Source: Ceratopteris richardii (lineage: Eukaryota > Streptophyta > Polypodiopsida > Polypodiales > Pteridaceae). Taken from it: 64,000 nucleotides of DNA. Positions 48,020-60,135 of the stretch are shown here, one piece after another. Positions within the stretch are counted from its first letter, which is position 1; the number at the start of each line of letters is the position of its first letter. The stretch lies in assembly GCA_020310875.1 (NCBI GenBank), contig CM035407.1:88797632-88861631 (forward strand). The letters are read 5' to 3'. The notes under the pieces are model-generated. The model did not search any database. It worked only from the letters and a program-made list of their open reading frames with translations, and was not told where the DNA came from. The translations under genes and the position numbers were made by a program.

Positions 48020-48401
48020 AAGGAAAACTTAGTAACAAAACCGAACACACGTAGGTCATTTCACATAGGGTTGAGGTATCGTGAGGATCTGGGCCTACAC
48101 ATGGGGTGTTTGTTGTGTGCATGGAAATGTTAGCGAATCACGAGCGGTAGTTAGTTAAGCATAAAATACCACATCATGTTTCCTCTTCAATGGAAGAAGA
48201 GTTAGACGTACAAGTGAAAGTAAAACTTCAAAAACGAGCCAACCTCGTATCGCCAAAAGCATAGAAAGAACTACCATTAGAATATCCCATAGAAAGAACT
48301 ACCATTAGAATATCAGCTCCATGTATGAATCATCTTAACGCTGCTCTTCATTCAATGCATAGAGTTTCTCTTCACTCACAAAAGTCATTGACTTCAATAA
48401 A

Positions 48402-48629
48402 TGTTGATATATTTAGGTAGTGATGTGTGTGAACACACTAGGACCGCTGGGGCAATTTTTTCCCTCTTTAGGAGGTTTTTTTCCCCGGCTTGTATATACG
48501 CCTATTGCCCTAATGGGCTACTTATCTTTGTACATTCTCTAGTAGTACATTCTGTCTTGTGTGTTGTGCTCCAAGCTTCTTCTTCTTCCTTGTGCTGTTC
48601 GGTGCTTCTGCAGATGTCTAACTCCAACA
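48402..48629 (+). repeat. 5' LTR of copia element C
   Basis: 228 bp, TGTTGATATATTTAGG...CTCCAACA. TGTATATACGCC is a likely TATA region. Confidence 0.96.
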
Positions 48630-48631
48630 AT

Positions 48632-48643
48632 TGGTATCAGAGC
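48632..48643 (+). promoter_or_regulatory. primer binding site, copia element C
   Basis: TGGTATCAGAGC, two bases after the LTR, complementary to initiator Met tRNA. Confidence 0.95.
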
Positions 48644-48984
48644 AGGTCATTGCTTCATCTAGGGTGCCGTCGACACTCCTCCGGTTGCAGTCTCAAAATT
48701 GCATGAGTTTTGGTGAGCATACTCAGAGTGTTTTCGAGATCAAAACAGCTTTGCTGTGTGGTGCCGAAATCACGATTTGAGCTTGTTTCGGCCTCTGAAT
48801 ACACTATCGCAGCGCTTGTGTAGGCTATTTCATCTTTTTGTGCCAAAGGTATATACGAGTTTTTGTTCGCCAGTATAAGCGTCTCAAAGTCTGCTACAGG
48901 TTTAGTAGAACTCCTCTGGGCAATTCCGTTCAACTTTTTGAGATACAGTCAATTTTCTGCATTAAGGTATTTTAGTCACCAGCC

Positions 48985-49980
48985 ATGGCTGAAACCAGTG
49001 ATGTATTCCGTATGTTGGCTGTTGAGGATAACTTGGATGGTACCAACTACCCGTTGTGGGCTTATATGATGCGATATGTATTGGTTGCAAAAGGACTGTG
49101 GAACATTGTGCAGGGAGTTGAAAAACATCCTATCACACCTGCAACTGTTACAACTGTAGGTACTGAAGCTGATGCAGAAGGTGTCGAAGATGGTGATATT
49201 CTGCAAATTCCTATTCGTGCTGCGGATTCTGTTGCACCTACTACAGAGAAGATTCGCTAGGATGGCAGAGATGCCCATGCACATGCATTGATAGCTTTGT
49301 CTGTCAAACGTGCCATTATTCCTCACATTCGCTCTTGCAGAACAGCTAAGGATGCTTGGGATACACTTACCACATTGTACCAAGCTAGGAATGAGGCTCG
49401 TGTTGCTTACCTCCGAAAACAGTTGGAGAGTGAGCACATGAATGAAGGTGATTCTATGGACAGTTTCCTAATGAAGATTTAAGAATTTAATGAACAATTG
49501 ATTTTTGCTGATGAGGTTATACCAGATAGCTCACTTGTGCAGACCGTTCTGAATGGTCTTCCTGATTCATATCAAAGTTTTGCTTCTACTATTCGATTGA
49601 TGATGAAAGGCAATCCAAATGCCTTATCATTTGAGGAGTTAGTCTCTATTCTATTGCAAGAGGATCAGTCCAAGCAGAATATGTCCATTATGCATGTTGC
49701 AGATCAAGCTTTCTTGGCTAGTCAGAAGAGCAAAGGAAAATGGAGCTCTTCTACTAGTAAGCAGAAATCTGCAAATACTGCACATTCGAAGAACCAAGAT
49801 AAGGATGAGAAAAAATCAGAAATTGTTTTGTAAGTAATGTAAAGGGAATGATCATATCATAAAGAACTGTCCAAAACTGGCTGCTAAAGAGGCAAAGAAG
49901 AAAGAGGCTGGAATGGTTGTTGCAGAAGCCTCTACACCAAAAACAGAGTGTGCTAATCTTGTGCAGGAAGAAGAATGGGC
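48985..49980 (+). pseudogene. copia gag pseudogene of element C
   Basis: ATG 48985 (MAETSDVFRMLAVEDNLDG), in one frame to about 49820 with stops at 49258-49260 (TAG) and 49480-49482 (TAA), then a frameshift before the zinc knuckle. The knuckle (near 49828-49871) is C-K-stop-C-K-G-N-D-H-I-I-K-N-C: all zinc ligands are kept, but a TAA replaces the Tyr between the first two Cys. The capsid part is close to that of copy B. Confidence 0.88.
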
Positions 49981-51664
49981 GTTTACTAGTGTGTGCATTT
50001 TTGACCCATCTTCTCATGAGCAGAGCATGTGTGAAATAGACTCAGATGTTTGGTATTTTGACAATGGGGTGACCAAACATATTACCTCATAGCGCAGTTT
50101 CTTCTCTTCACTCGAGCCTACCCCTACAGGGAATACTATTACATGCACCAACAACTCGTCTTATCCTATTATGGGAGTTGGTAAGATCATTTTGACTACT
50201 CCTGATGGTAGTTCTTTCACTTTATCAGATGCTTTATTTGTGCCAGGGATCAAGAAGAACCTGTTTTCTGCATTAGCCAAGATTGGCTTGGTTGTGAAAT
50301 TTGTTGATGACAGGTGTACAGTTCATGATCTGTCAAATGGCGATGTGATTATTGCTTCTGGCATTTTATGTCGTGGGCTGTATAAGCTCATAGACTATGA
50401 AAGATCAGTAAATGATTTGGCATGTGCAGTAAATGATTCTCAGGCTATGTCAAATGCAAAGCTTTGGCGTGCACGCTTTGGTCATCTGAATTTTGCTAGT
50501 TTGCTACGCCTGCTGAAATTTGAAATGGTGTCCTCTTTGCCCAAACTTGAGGCACCTAGAAAACATGTTTGTGAAGGCTCTATTTTGGGCAAAATGCAGC
50601 GTTAATCCTTTCCAAAAGATGGTTCAGTTTGGGCTACTTAGAAATTGCAGCTTGTACATAGTGATGTTTGTGGTCCTATGCAGACACCTTCTTTTGGAAA
50701 TTATCTTTACTTCGTGACTTTCATTGATGATTTTTCTAGGCATGCATGGGTATATCCATTGAAGGCAAAGTCCAAAGTGTTCATGTGCTTCAAACAGTTT
50801 TTACTTTTGGTTGAAAATCTGTCAGCATGTAAAATGGGCACCCTCCGTTCTGATCGAGGGGGGGAATATATGTCTTCTGACTTTAATGCATTTCTGGCTG
50901 AACGTGGGATAAAACACCAGTGTACACTGTCGTATACACCTCAACAAAATGGAGTTGCTAAACGAAAGAACAGGTTACTCATGGAGATGGCGAGGTGTAT
51001 GGTCAAGATTTAAGCTTTACCTCATAGTTTCTAGCTTGAGGCTGTCATGTGTGCAGCATATGTACTGAATAGGTGTCCCACTAAAGCGCTGCAGTCCATC
51101 ACTCCATATGAGGCTTGGCATGACAGCAAGCCATATGTTGCTCATCTGTGTGTTTTTGGTTGTTTATCATATGCATTAGTGCCTGAACAACATCGCATAA
51201 AATTGGATGATAAAGCAATAAAATGTATTTTTTTTGGGTACAGTTCTGAAAGTAAAGGCTATCGTCTGTATCGTCCACAGACTAAACACATTCTGGTTAG
51301 TCGTGATGATGTTTTTATGGAGGATGCTATTCAACCATTGCTTTCATGTACTAAGGAGACATCTGTTAGCTCCAAAGACATGTATGATACTTTGCTTCCT
51401 CTTTTTACTGGTGGACAGTCTAGTGCTGGTCCTAATGAGGCAACTTCTGAGCCTTTGCAGGTTTCATGTGATGATGCAGATCATTCCATTTTTGATGCAG
51501 GTTTACATGATGCACTTACTGATGAGAGAGCTGATATTGAGCAGGCAAGAACTATGCCAAAATGGTTGGTGTAAACCTTACGTGACAACAAATTAGATGC
51601 ACCTCTTTCATATCGTACTCGTTCAGGCTCTCATAGTGCCTCTTTTGCATCAGATTGCTATGCT
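49981..51664 (+). pseudogene. copia protease-integrase pseudogene of element C
   Basis: Protease active site is YFDNGVTKHIT near 50049 (DSGA changed to DNGV). Pre-integrase region 50171-50600 with LWRARFGHL (first zinc His changed to Arg) and CEGSILGK (last zinc Cys changed to Ser). The integrase core is present: LVHSDVCGP (Asp, near 50655), LRSDRGGEY (Asp, near 50850) and QQNGVAKRKN (catalytic Glu changed to Lys, near 50955). Then the C-terminal part RCPTKALQSITPYEAW and KCIFFGYSSESKGYRLY. In-frame stops at 50602-50604, about 50638, about 51011, about 51029 and 51572-51574. This copy shows what copy B has deleted. Confidence 0.87.
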
Positions 51665-53220
51665 ATGGCTGCATCTAGTCTCTGTGATGAGAATGAGCCT
51701 GTTTCGTTTGATGAAGCACAAAATTCAGAAAATTGGATGGCTGCTATGCAATCTGAATATGATGCAATAATGAAGAATGGTACTTGGTCTTTATGTGACT
51801 TGCCTCCTGGCAAGAAGGCCATTGGCATTAGATGGGTATACAAGCTGAGCCATAAACCTGATGGTACAGTCGACAGGTATAAGGCTAGGCTTGTTGCGAA
51901 GGGTTATGCACAGGAAAGAGGCATTGATTTTGATGAGACCTTTGCACCTACATGCCATATGACTACAGTTCGGAGCATTTATGCACTTGCAGCCCATCAT
52001 GGTTGGAATGTACATCAGTTGGACATTAAAACAACATTTCTGAATGGTGACTTGAAGAAGTGTATGTTTTTTAGCCCCGTGGCTTTGTGCAGAAAGGGCA
52101 TGAAAACCATGTGTGCAGGTTAAAGAAGGCATTATATGGTTTAAAGCAAGCACCACATGCTTGGTATGAGAAGATACATGCCTATCTAATTGTACATGGT
52201 TTTGAGAATAGTCCAACTGAAATCACCTTATATGTTAAGCGTGCTAATGATGTACTTCTGATCATTGTGGTTTATGTTGATGACATGCTACTCACTGGTC
52301 CTCATGAGAGGCATATTGCTGATTTTAAGACTGATTTGCATGCCTCATTTGAGATGTCTGATTTGGGGCATTTGCATCACTATTTGGGCATTCAGTTTAT
52401 GCAAGTTGATGGTGGAATGGCTTTCTGACAAACGAAATATATTGACACATTATTGCAACATTTTGGCCTTGAAGATTGTAAGCCTATTGCCACTCCTATG
52501 GAGACAGGTTTACGTTTGAGTCTTCCTGATGCTGGAGATGCATTTGATGCTGTTCTCTATCAACACGCTGTTGGATGCTTGATTTTCTTATGCATTACTC
52601 GGCTAGATATTCAGTTTGCTGTCTCACAGATGAGCAGATTTATGCATTGCCCAGGAGTCAAGCATTGCCAGGCGGTTAAACGCATCTTTCGCTACTTGAG
52701 TGGTACTCGGCTACTTGGGTTGTTTTATCCCAAGGGGGGATCACTACCATGAGATTTGCATGCTTTTTCTGACTCTGATTGGGCTAGTTGCTATGACACT
52801 CGTGTGTCCACTAGTGGCTTTTGCTTCATGCTTGGTAGCTCATGTATATCTTGGTTGATCAAGAAGCAGCCTACTGTGGCCACTTCCAGTTGTGAGGCTG
52901 AGTATAGGGCAGCTTTCACAGCTACTGTTGAGTGTGTGTGGCTCAGGCGCCTTCTGGCTGATTTGGGTGTTGGTCAGTCTTCTGCCACTACCATCTTCAC
53001 TGATAGTCAGAGTGCATTGGAAGTTGCAAGGAACCTTGTGTTCCATGCTCGCACTAAGCACATTGAGGTGCATTATCATTATGTCAGGGAGAGGTTCTCT
53101 ACTGGGGAGATCAACTTGGCATATGTGCCCACATAGGAGAACATTGTAGACCTTTTTACGAAGGCTCTACCTAGGGAGAAGTGTGAAGCTTTCTGCAAAG
53201 CTTTGGGCTTACTTCCTTTT
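51665..53220 (+). pseudogene. copia RT-RNase H pseudogene of element C
   Basis: RT begins near 51740 (NWMAAMQSEYDAIMKNGTW), block WNVHQLDIKTTFLNGDL at 52007-52056, then a frameshift near 52056-52075, and the catalytic YVDDMLLTG near 52273 is intact. RNase H: FSDSDWASC near 52766, SSCEAEYRAAF near 52888, FTDSQSALEVA near 52997, ending HYHYVRERFS. Stops at 52426-52428 (TGA) and 52750-52752 (TGA). The reading frame is otherwise open over most of its length. Confidence 0.9.
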
Positions 53221-53303
53221 GTGGAGTGATTTCCACATAGCTTGGCACTTCCTTATACATGAGTGCCGGCTCGTTGTTCACCGCATCACTCCCAGGGGGG
53301 ATT

Positions 53304-53532
53304 TGTTGATATATTTAGGTAGTGATGTGTGTGAACACACTAGGACCGCCGAGGCACTTTTTTCCCTCTTTAGGAGGTCCCCCCCCCCCCCCCCTTGTAT
53401 ACGCCTTTGCCCTAATGGGCTACTTATCTTTGTACATTCTCTAGTAATACATTCAGTCTTGTGTGTTGTGCTCCAAGCCTATTCTTCTTCCTTGTGCTGT
53501 TCGCATGCTTGCGCAGACGTCTAACTCCAACA
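53304..53532 (+). repeat. 3' LTR of copia element C
   Basis: 229 bp, same termini. It carries a run of 16 C (53379-53394) where the 5' LTR has a T-run then CCCC. Polypurine tract CCCAGGGGGGATT at 53291-53303. Confidence 0.96.
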
Positions 53533-53537
53533 ATAAA

Positions 53538-53898
53538 TATTGCCACAATACTATAACTCCCTATCACAAGTGCACTAATATTATTACTATATGTGAATCT
53601 TGAAGGATCCAAAACCCGCGAAAGGTGAAGTTAAGGAAAACAATCGATGTGGCTGTATTCTCAAAACAAATGTCGCTTAGTGGATTTCAACCCAATTTAG
53701 CACAATGAATGAATAATTAACTCAAAGTTCACATGGTTTCAATTTTCTTGTCTTTTTGATGTGCAAGATTTGTTTAAATAAAAAAAAATCATACATTATG
53801 AAGATCAATCAAATATAAACATCGACATAGATTTCAAAGCTCTCAAGATCTCAAGAAAAATATCTTCTCTGTTCAGTGTAGCGCAACACATATAAGAG
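53538..53898. other. no recognisable feature
   Basis: AT-rich sequence between copia C and the remnant G; it is the right half of the site into which C inserted. Confidence 0.4.
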
Positions 53899-54054
53899 CA
53901 TGCATTATTACAAAGCTCTCCTTTTTCATCATGTGATCCAGCTTCTATCCTTCCAAAGTGGAATGAATGATGACTTGCTTCGTTATTGCGGCCTTGCCCT
54001 CAAGAACAGGTTGACATCATTACAAAAGAAGTAGAGATTCAATTCTCTATGACA
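53899..54054. repeat. 155 bp dispersed repeat, copy 2
   Basis: Partner of 46344-46498, same orientation. It lies directly beside the RT fragment of remnant G, so it is probably transposon-derived. Confidence 0.75.
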
Positions 54055-55088
54055 ATGGTATGAATGTTAATAATGTGTGATGTAGGTGAAAATGTTTTCT
54101 CAAAGTGAATGCCATATTATTGCGCATATCCCTTGGAAACCAATCTAGCTTTGTATAGATCAATGCTACCATCTTACTTTCTCTTAATCTTGTAAACCCA
54201 CTTTGTACCAATGTCATTTTTCCTTTTGACAATTCACATAACTCCCAAATACCATTCTTATGTATGGAATCCATTGTGATTGCATGCACTCATCCAATGC
54301 AAATCATCACATGCATCTTCAAAAGTAACTGGCTCTTCATTAAATTTTGCTGCAATAAGAGAATAATCCACAAAACAACTTGATGCATGGAGAGAGCTTG
54401 ATCTTGATGTGCCAAGGAAAGGTGGTTTCAACCACTCTCACATAGTTTCTACACTCTTGATAAAAAATTGTTCATTATGTAAAACATCATGAATATGCAT
54501 ATGATGCATGGGCTGAATTTCATGCTCATTTTCAGCCATAGTTTGATTCATATGTTCAGGCATATGTGGCTCAAAATCTCTAACAGTTGTGATCATGTTT
54601 GTCTCCAAAATTTCAACCATATTTTGCTAGAAATTCTCTCCATTTCCATCTCTATTCTACTGAAACTTTTCACCCTTTGAACTTCACTTGACTATTCTAC
54701 ATGGCCATTGTCAACTACACTCCTTTGTAACAAAGCCATGAGTGTATCAAACACATCTTGTGAGCTAATTATAGGCTGTTTTTTGTATCCAAGTAGAGGG
54801 AAAGCTGAAATTTTAGTAAATACCACATCTCAACTCACAATAATTGTGTCCATAAATGGGTGATACAAATGATATCCCTTACTTTCAACTCTATAACCAA
54901 CAAATATACATTTCTTTGCCTTTTCATCAAGTTTGTGATGTTGTTGTGATGGCATAAGAGTATATGTCAAACAATAAATCATGCACATATGACTAACCAT
55001 AGGTTTATGTCAGTTCCAAGCCTCATAAGGAGTGATGATTCTCAATGCTTTTGTAGGGTAGCAATTCAACATAGTTTGAACAGGTTAC
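54047..55088 (-). pseudogene. decayed copia remnant G (integrase end to RT start)
   Basis: Minus strand: 54850-55088 reads as the integrase C-terminal region (YPTKALRIITPYEAW, KAKKCIFVGYRVESKGYHLYHP) and 54047-54289 as the start of RT (HKNGIWELCELSKGK, then the Tyr-Lys/Arg region), with a His/Met-rich linker between. Stops and shifts throughout. It resembles family 1 in order but is more diverged. Its 5' part would continue right of copia F, beyond the window. Its 3' part is missing. Confidence 0.75.
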
Positions 55089-55113
55089 TCTTGGAGTTTG
55101 AGGTATGCAAAAG
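55089..55113 (-). repeat. outer end of the LTR of copia element F
   Basis: The 25 bases TCTTGGAGTTTGAGG... match the terminus of family 1 LTRs as read from the left (TGTTGGAGTTAGACG...). The match continues after element D at 62661, so D sits inside this LTR. Confidence 0.7.
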
Positions 55114-55554
55114 TGTTGAGATATCAAGCTCAACATGTGATGATCGAGGATGACACGTATCAATTTTTTGTTTCTCTAACATATATAGTGGTCATGCCAG
55201 TATGTGTTAGGGATAATTCATTGAGATTTATTAGATTTATCTACCGAGAGTGATGGCACATTTGTTACTTGTTAGCTCACTCATCTACGGACATTAGATT
55301 TTCCCTTATGTATTGATCTTTATATATTGCACTAGTTGTATTCTTGTTTTGAGGTCATTCTTGTACATTACCTTTTATGTAATAGAAGAAGAAGAAGAAG
55401 AAGAAGAAGAAGAAGAAGAAGAAGAAGAAGAAGAAGAAGAAGAAGAAGAAGAAGAAGATCATTCTTCCTTGACTCAATCTGTGTGTGTGCTTCTCCTTGA
55501 GAGTGAGTGTGTGTGTGTGTGTGAGCTCTCTTCCTTATCTCCTTCCTCGTGACA
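55114..55554 (+). repeat. 5' LTR of copia element D
   Basis: 441 bp, TGTTGAGATATCAAG...CTCGTGACA. About 59 bp longer than the 3' LTR, mainly because of an expanded GAA microsatellite. Confidence 0.95.
55384..55458 (+). repeat. GAA microsatellite in the 5' LTR of D
   Basis: About 75 bp of uninterrupted (GAA)n, against about 18 bp at the matching place in the 3' LTR (62543-62560). It follows the sequence TTATGTAATA. Confidence 0.95.
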
Positions 55555-55566
55555 TGGTATCAGAGC
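55555..55566 (+). promoter_or_regulatory. primer binding site, copia element D
   Basis: TGGTATCAGAGC immediately after the LTR; initiator-Met tRNA complement. Confidence 0.95.
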
Positions 55567-55883
55567 CAGTGTGGCTGTAGAGAGCTCGTGGAGAAGGTGA
55601 CGGTGAAGAGGATGCAGCAAGGCATGGAGAAAATGTGATTCACAAATGATCTCCGTTTGCTATGAAAATCGGCATGAAGGTAGAAGCCAGTTTCAAAAAC
55701 TGTAACTTGTGTTGTGTATGGCAACACTCATATATTCCAGATCTAGTATTTCAAGTGATTCCATGTACTGTTGATACACAAAAACTATGTTTCTCTGAGA
55801 TCGAACTGTCACGTCATAGTGCGATAATGTTCACGTAGAAGTGCTGCTTGTAGTGCTTTGCAGTATTGAGAATTGTGGAAAAA

Positions 55884-56278
55884 ATGGCAAACGTAGATGG
55901 AATGAGTCAGCTTATGAGCGATAAGCTGGAAAAGAGCAATTTCCATGCTTGGAGATTCATAATGATGAATTTCCTGATGGGAAAAGGCTACTTGAAGTAC
56001 ATCAAAGGAGAGAATGAAAATGCTCCGTAGTTACCAGAAAGGAATCGAACTGCAGATCAGTTAAGAGCATATGAGGAATGGAATCAAGGAGCACGAAAGG
56101 CAATGTACTGGCTATGTGTTAGCATACATGATAGCATGATTGGACACATACATGATGCCAAGACTCCGAAAGAGGCTTGGAATAGTTTGGTCACATTGTA
56201 CGAGACCAATACAAAGGCACAAAAATTGCAACTCAAGAACGAGCTGCATGCATTGGAGAAGAAAAGCATGTCAGTATG
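55884..56278 (+). pseudogene. copia gag N-terminal part of element D
   Basis: ATG 55884, one stop at about 56028 (TAG), then open. Gag features: LEKSNFHAWRFIMMNFLMGKGYLKYI and a second domain DAKTPKEAWNSLVTLYETN...LKNELHALEKKSMS. The reading then leaves gag sequence at about 56278 and resumes at about 59422 (DYTLKIKSICDSLASI), as if a 3.1 kb piece were inserted within the codon run. Confidence 0.85.
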
Positions 56279-59200
56279 GGAGCAAAAATCAACGGTCGGT
56301 GGATCAAGCCAACTGCTGGAAATACGGCGCACACCGGGTGCTTGGTGCAAGCTCAAGTAGAGTGATAATTGCAGTGAAGGGTAAAAATCCAACACGGTAG
56401 ATATACTCAAGGAAATTGATCAGCTTCATGATAACAACTTATCATTTCATCTAATGTTAAATCCATGCCTATATCGGATGATTAGATATTTAAAACAATG
56501 TATTTCTTAGTGCACCACACAGTAAGGTTCATATAGTCATGATAATTGTTTTGTTTTGGTTTTCAAATCACGCGTGCAAAGTAAAAGAGGGGCGACGGAT
56601 CATGAAAAAAAAGATAGAACGGTTCACATGAAAAATATTAGATATCAAAAAACAAATCAATAAAGGCTAAGCATTCATCACCGCGCAAAGCATCAAATAT
56701 GTGGAGCAGAAGAAAGAGGTTTAGTAAACATAAAAAATGGATTGGAAGGAAATAGTTGAACGTTTAGTAAACATCAAAAATGGATTGGAAGGAAATAGTT
56801 GAAAATGTCACATTAGTTATAGTCAAGTCTGCGCAGAAATCACAAAGTGTTAAAGATCGATTTCTTCAATGCTTATCTATGAAGATTCTATTTTTTTTTT
56901 CCCTTACAATAAAACATGTAGAAGAAAACTCTTGTCAAGTGTATTCGTGAGATCAATGGCAAAACGGAACTTCGCATGACTGTTTTGGAATCAACTAAAT
57001 GCAATCTTGTTTGAATCGTACTCGGGGAAGGGACGAGAGAGTCAACCATAAATATCATGTTGTCCTTTCAGTCTTGGCCAAAAGAAAAGTTCTGTCACGT
57101 TGAATATCTGAGAAAGGAATCATCTTTAGCGAAGCTGATTTCATCATCCGTCACAAGTTAAGACCATATGAACAGCCAACTACAGATGCAGATAACCATT
57201 CATGCGAAATATTTAAAACAACTAGAATATACTTATATAATTATTAGTACAAATGCATAAGCAATGTAGACTTTGTTTTGAAGTGGTCGTTAATTCGTGA
57301 ATAGCTTAGAGACAACAGTCTTCTGCCGAGCTAAGTTTCAACAAAGTGACTAGATTTCTCTAAGCAAGAATTAAGCTTTACAAATTTTACACAATCATCA
57401 ATAGTTTCATTTCAGTTCCTAACATTCGCCAAAGGAATGGAGCTTTTTCGTGATCAGAAATTTATGGGATCGATGTTGCCCAATTGCAACAACTTACTCA
57501 TTGCGAACATGATACCATGCAAACTTTTAATTGTCCAGCTTGTTCAACTGAAAATTACAGAATGATTTGTGTGTAGACGTCAACGATTTTAGCTATCTAC
57601 ACTTTGATTCAAGAAGACCAGAACTAATACTTTGAATATTCCATATGCACGCAACCATAAGAGCACGCTTTTCATAATTTTGCACCTTCAGACTAGTAAT
57701 TAAACAAGTACGGATTACTCACAAATTAGTTCGCATATGATGATTTGATTCTACAGCGCATCGTTTCATCAGAATTCCACTCCCTCTGCCTTCTTCAAGC
57801 GACGTACTGAAGAAATAAACAAAAGAAAGAACCACCAAGATAATATGCCCGAACAATATCTATTGTCTCGGAATGTATAATGCCCTCTTCAGTAGACAAT
57901 CACTTATTTCGAACAAACTGCATGGATCATGAAGCTGTTACATTACTTGAGCCCACATGGATCAGCGTTGTAACTCGCCCATGTAACTCCCTCAAATCTT
58001 CCTTCTCATGATCCTTTTGTCCTTAATGCATGCTTGTCTTATCTTCAAGTTATTGTTCAAAAAAAAAAATCCGTTGTCGACGCTAATGAAAATTATCATG
58101 GTGTAGTTGTCAAACTATCATCGAGATTTTTCAGTATCTTGAGGTGTAGCAGACTAACTTCTATAATAGATGAATACAGAATAAACCTTCAACTGCTATT
58201 TTCAAATGTACGGAGCGAATTATTATATGCGCATTAAGATATTAACAGGTGATTGACTGTCTTAATGCGTAAAGACAACTGTCGATAAATATGCCATCAT
58301 ATGTTGATAAATATTCATCTTTGATTGAATAGACAGAATAACATTCGTTGTGCAAGAGTAGGTGGAGAATTATGTAAATCAAATCTAATGTATCTTTTAG
58401 ATATTCTTCGACCTAAAATCATGAATCTTCTACCATAGCGATCAAAATTGGATTACAACAATTCAATAGCCCTCACTAGAACGTAAATGATTTCTGAATC
58501 TTGGCGCAGTCGACGTTCACTTTCATCATGCATTATCATAGTTCCCTCTGAATCCGTGCTCTGCGCTATCCCTTTACCATATGTGTCAAAACATAATTCT
58601 TCAATGTATATTACTAAGCAGATTCCCCTGGATAATTGTTCCCATCCTTGTTGATTTGATCTGCGCGCCTTCTTCATGCAAAATTGCCTCCTGTTTTTTA
58701 GCACTCTCCGCATGTGCCTCCCCTTTCTTGTCCTTCCTCCTCAAAGTACCGCGACTACCCGCTTTGCATCAGTTCATTGAACTCCGCCCATCGTCAGATC
58801 AGGCTTCCATCCATCTTGCAGCATCAGATTTGATCAACATGGAATGAGCGCTACAGTTCTTCAGAGCTTTGGACGTTGGATGAATCAGAGTTGCGTCCAA
58901 GTTGGAGGAGCCTTTGGGAACATATAATCAGAAAAAAATTTCCCCTCCCCCTCTCTTTCATCGTACATGAAGCCCTTTTAACTTGCGCACCTCTTCTCCA
59001 TGCGGAACTACTTGTTTTCTCTACTTCATGCGTTCTTTCCTTTTCGTACCTGTCTCCTTTGTCATGCACAACTCCACATTGATTATTTGGTTACATGCTT
59101 CCTCTAGAATCATGTGCACAAGTCACGCGTGTTGGATAGTAGAAAATATAAGAGTGTCACATCTGTTTTGATCACTGAATAAATTACATAATAACCATTT

Positions 59201-59421
59201 TTGTTGAATCAATCCTTCTTGCTTCAAATTTGTTGAGAAAGGTAAGCTCTCTTGAGGAAAATCAAGCTTTGTAGAAGTCATGCTTCGAGTTTGACATCAT
59301 GAAATTATCTCTATAAAGCTCAAAAATCACTGATTAATAATCTTCATATTCTCTAAATGAATGAGTTATTTTCTCTGATTGTCTTCTCAAGTGAGGAGAG
59401 AACATCTCTCCGACATCGGTA
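56279..59421. other. 3.1 kb insertion of unknown type in gag of D
   Basis: AT-rich, with only short frames. It interrupts gag between SMSV and the DYTLKIKS stretch. GTA is found at both junctions (56276-56278 region and 59421-59424 region), so a 3 bp duplication is possible. I saw no terminal inverted repeats, LTR pair, poly-A tail or Helitron-type ends. It contains one tandem pair of 43 bp units (56719-56804). It may be a transposon fragment, captured host DNA or a large filler. Confidence 0.55.
56719..56804 (+). repeat. 43 bp tandem duplication
   Basis: Two copies, one mismatch or so apart, of a unit starting GTTTAGTAAACAT and ending near AAATAGTTGAA. Confidence 0.9.
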
Positions 59422-60125
59422 AGTGACTACACCTTGAAAATCAAAAGCATATGTGATTCACTTGCATCTATTCGCGTGAATGTAGATGATGATGATAAGA
59501 TGGAAATGTGTCTTTGTGGTTTAAGAGCTACATATAAGCAGTTCAGAACTTCTATACGGACCAAGGAAAATATTCCAAATTTTGCTGATCTAGTATCTAT
59601 GCTGATTATTGAAGAAAAGAATCTTGGTGAGGATTCAAACTCCCAAGGAAAATCTAGTTCTAGGCAGGTATTCTACTCTGGCAGAGGAAGAGGTAGAGGT
59701 ATAGGTTTTGGAAGTGGAAGAGGAAATAGTAACCAAGACCAAAGTCAACAACACAATCATGCAGGAGGAAGAGGACAATTTCGAGGCAGGGAGAGCCAAA
59801 GAGGCCACATAGATTTCCAAAGAAATGATTAAGGTAATGGCAGTAAAGGATGCTGGAATTGTGGGAAACTTGGACACTTTGAACATGATTGTAGGTTGAA
59901 GAATCAAAATAACAGAAGGCAACATAATAACTATGCATCCACAAGTGCAGATGATTGTGAGAAGCTGTTCATGGTTCAACATCACATGATGAATACAATG
60001 TTTGATGGATTCTGGTGCTTCAAATCACATGACCAGTCATGCGGAATGGTTAGTTTGCAAAAATTGCCAGTTTTTGGATATGTTGAAACAGGTGATGATA
60101 CATCACATCCTATCAAGCATACATG
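59422..60125 (+). pseudogene. copia gag C-terminus and protease of element D
   Basis: DYTLKIKSICDSLASI resumes gag. A Gly/Arg-rich tract (GRGRGRGIGFGSGRG) follows, then a canonical zinc knuckle CWNCGKLGHFEHDC (CX2CX4HX4C, near 59851-59892) after a TAA at 59830-59832. The protease motif DSGASNHMT is readable in a shifted frame near 60008-60034, so a frameshift lies between knuckle and protease. Confidence 0.85.
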
Positions 60126-60135
60126 AAACATAGCG

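Larger units (their letters stand above)
48402..53532 (+). mobile_element. complete copia element C (family 1), TSD ATAAA
   Basis: 5131 bp, with LTRs 48402-48629 and 53304-53532 flanked by ATAAA (48397-48401 and 53533-53537). Plus-strand gag-pol with all domains present including the integrase core, but broken by stops and shifts. LTRs differ more than in B (about twenty differences and a poly-C replacement), so it is older than B. It is the most complete family 1 copy in the window. Confidence 0.97.

Noticed and set aside
55313-55552. Frame with a long poly-Glu tract
   Set aside because: Translation of the GAA microsatellite in an LTR.
56279-59421. Helitron, Mutator or CACTA transposon inside D
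   Set aside because: No TC...CTRR ends, no matching terminal inverted repeats and no 9 bp duplication were seen; left unclassified.
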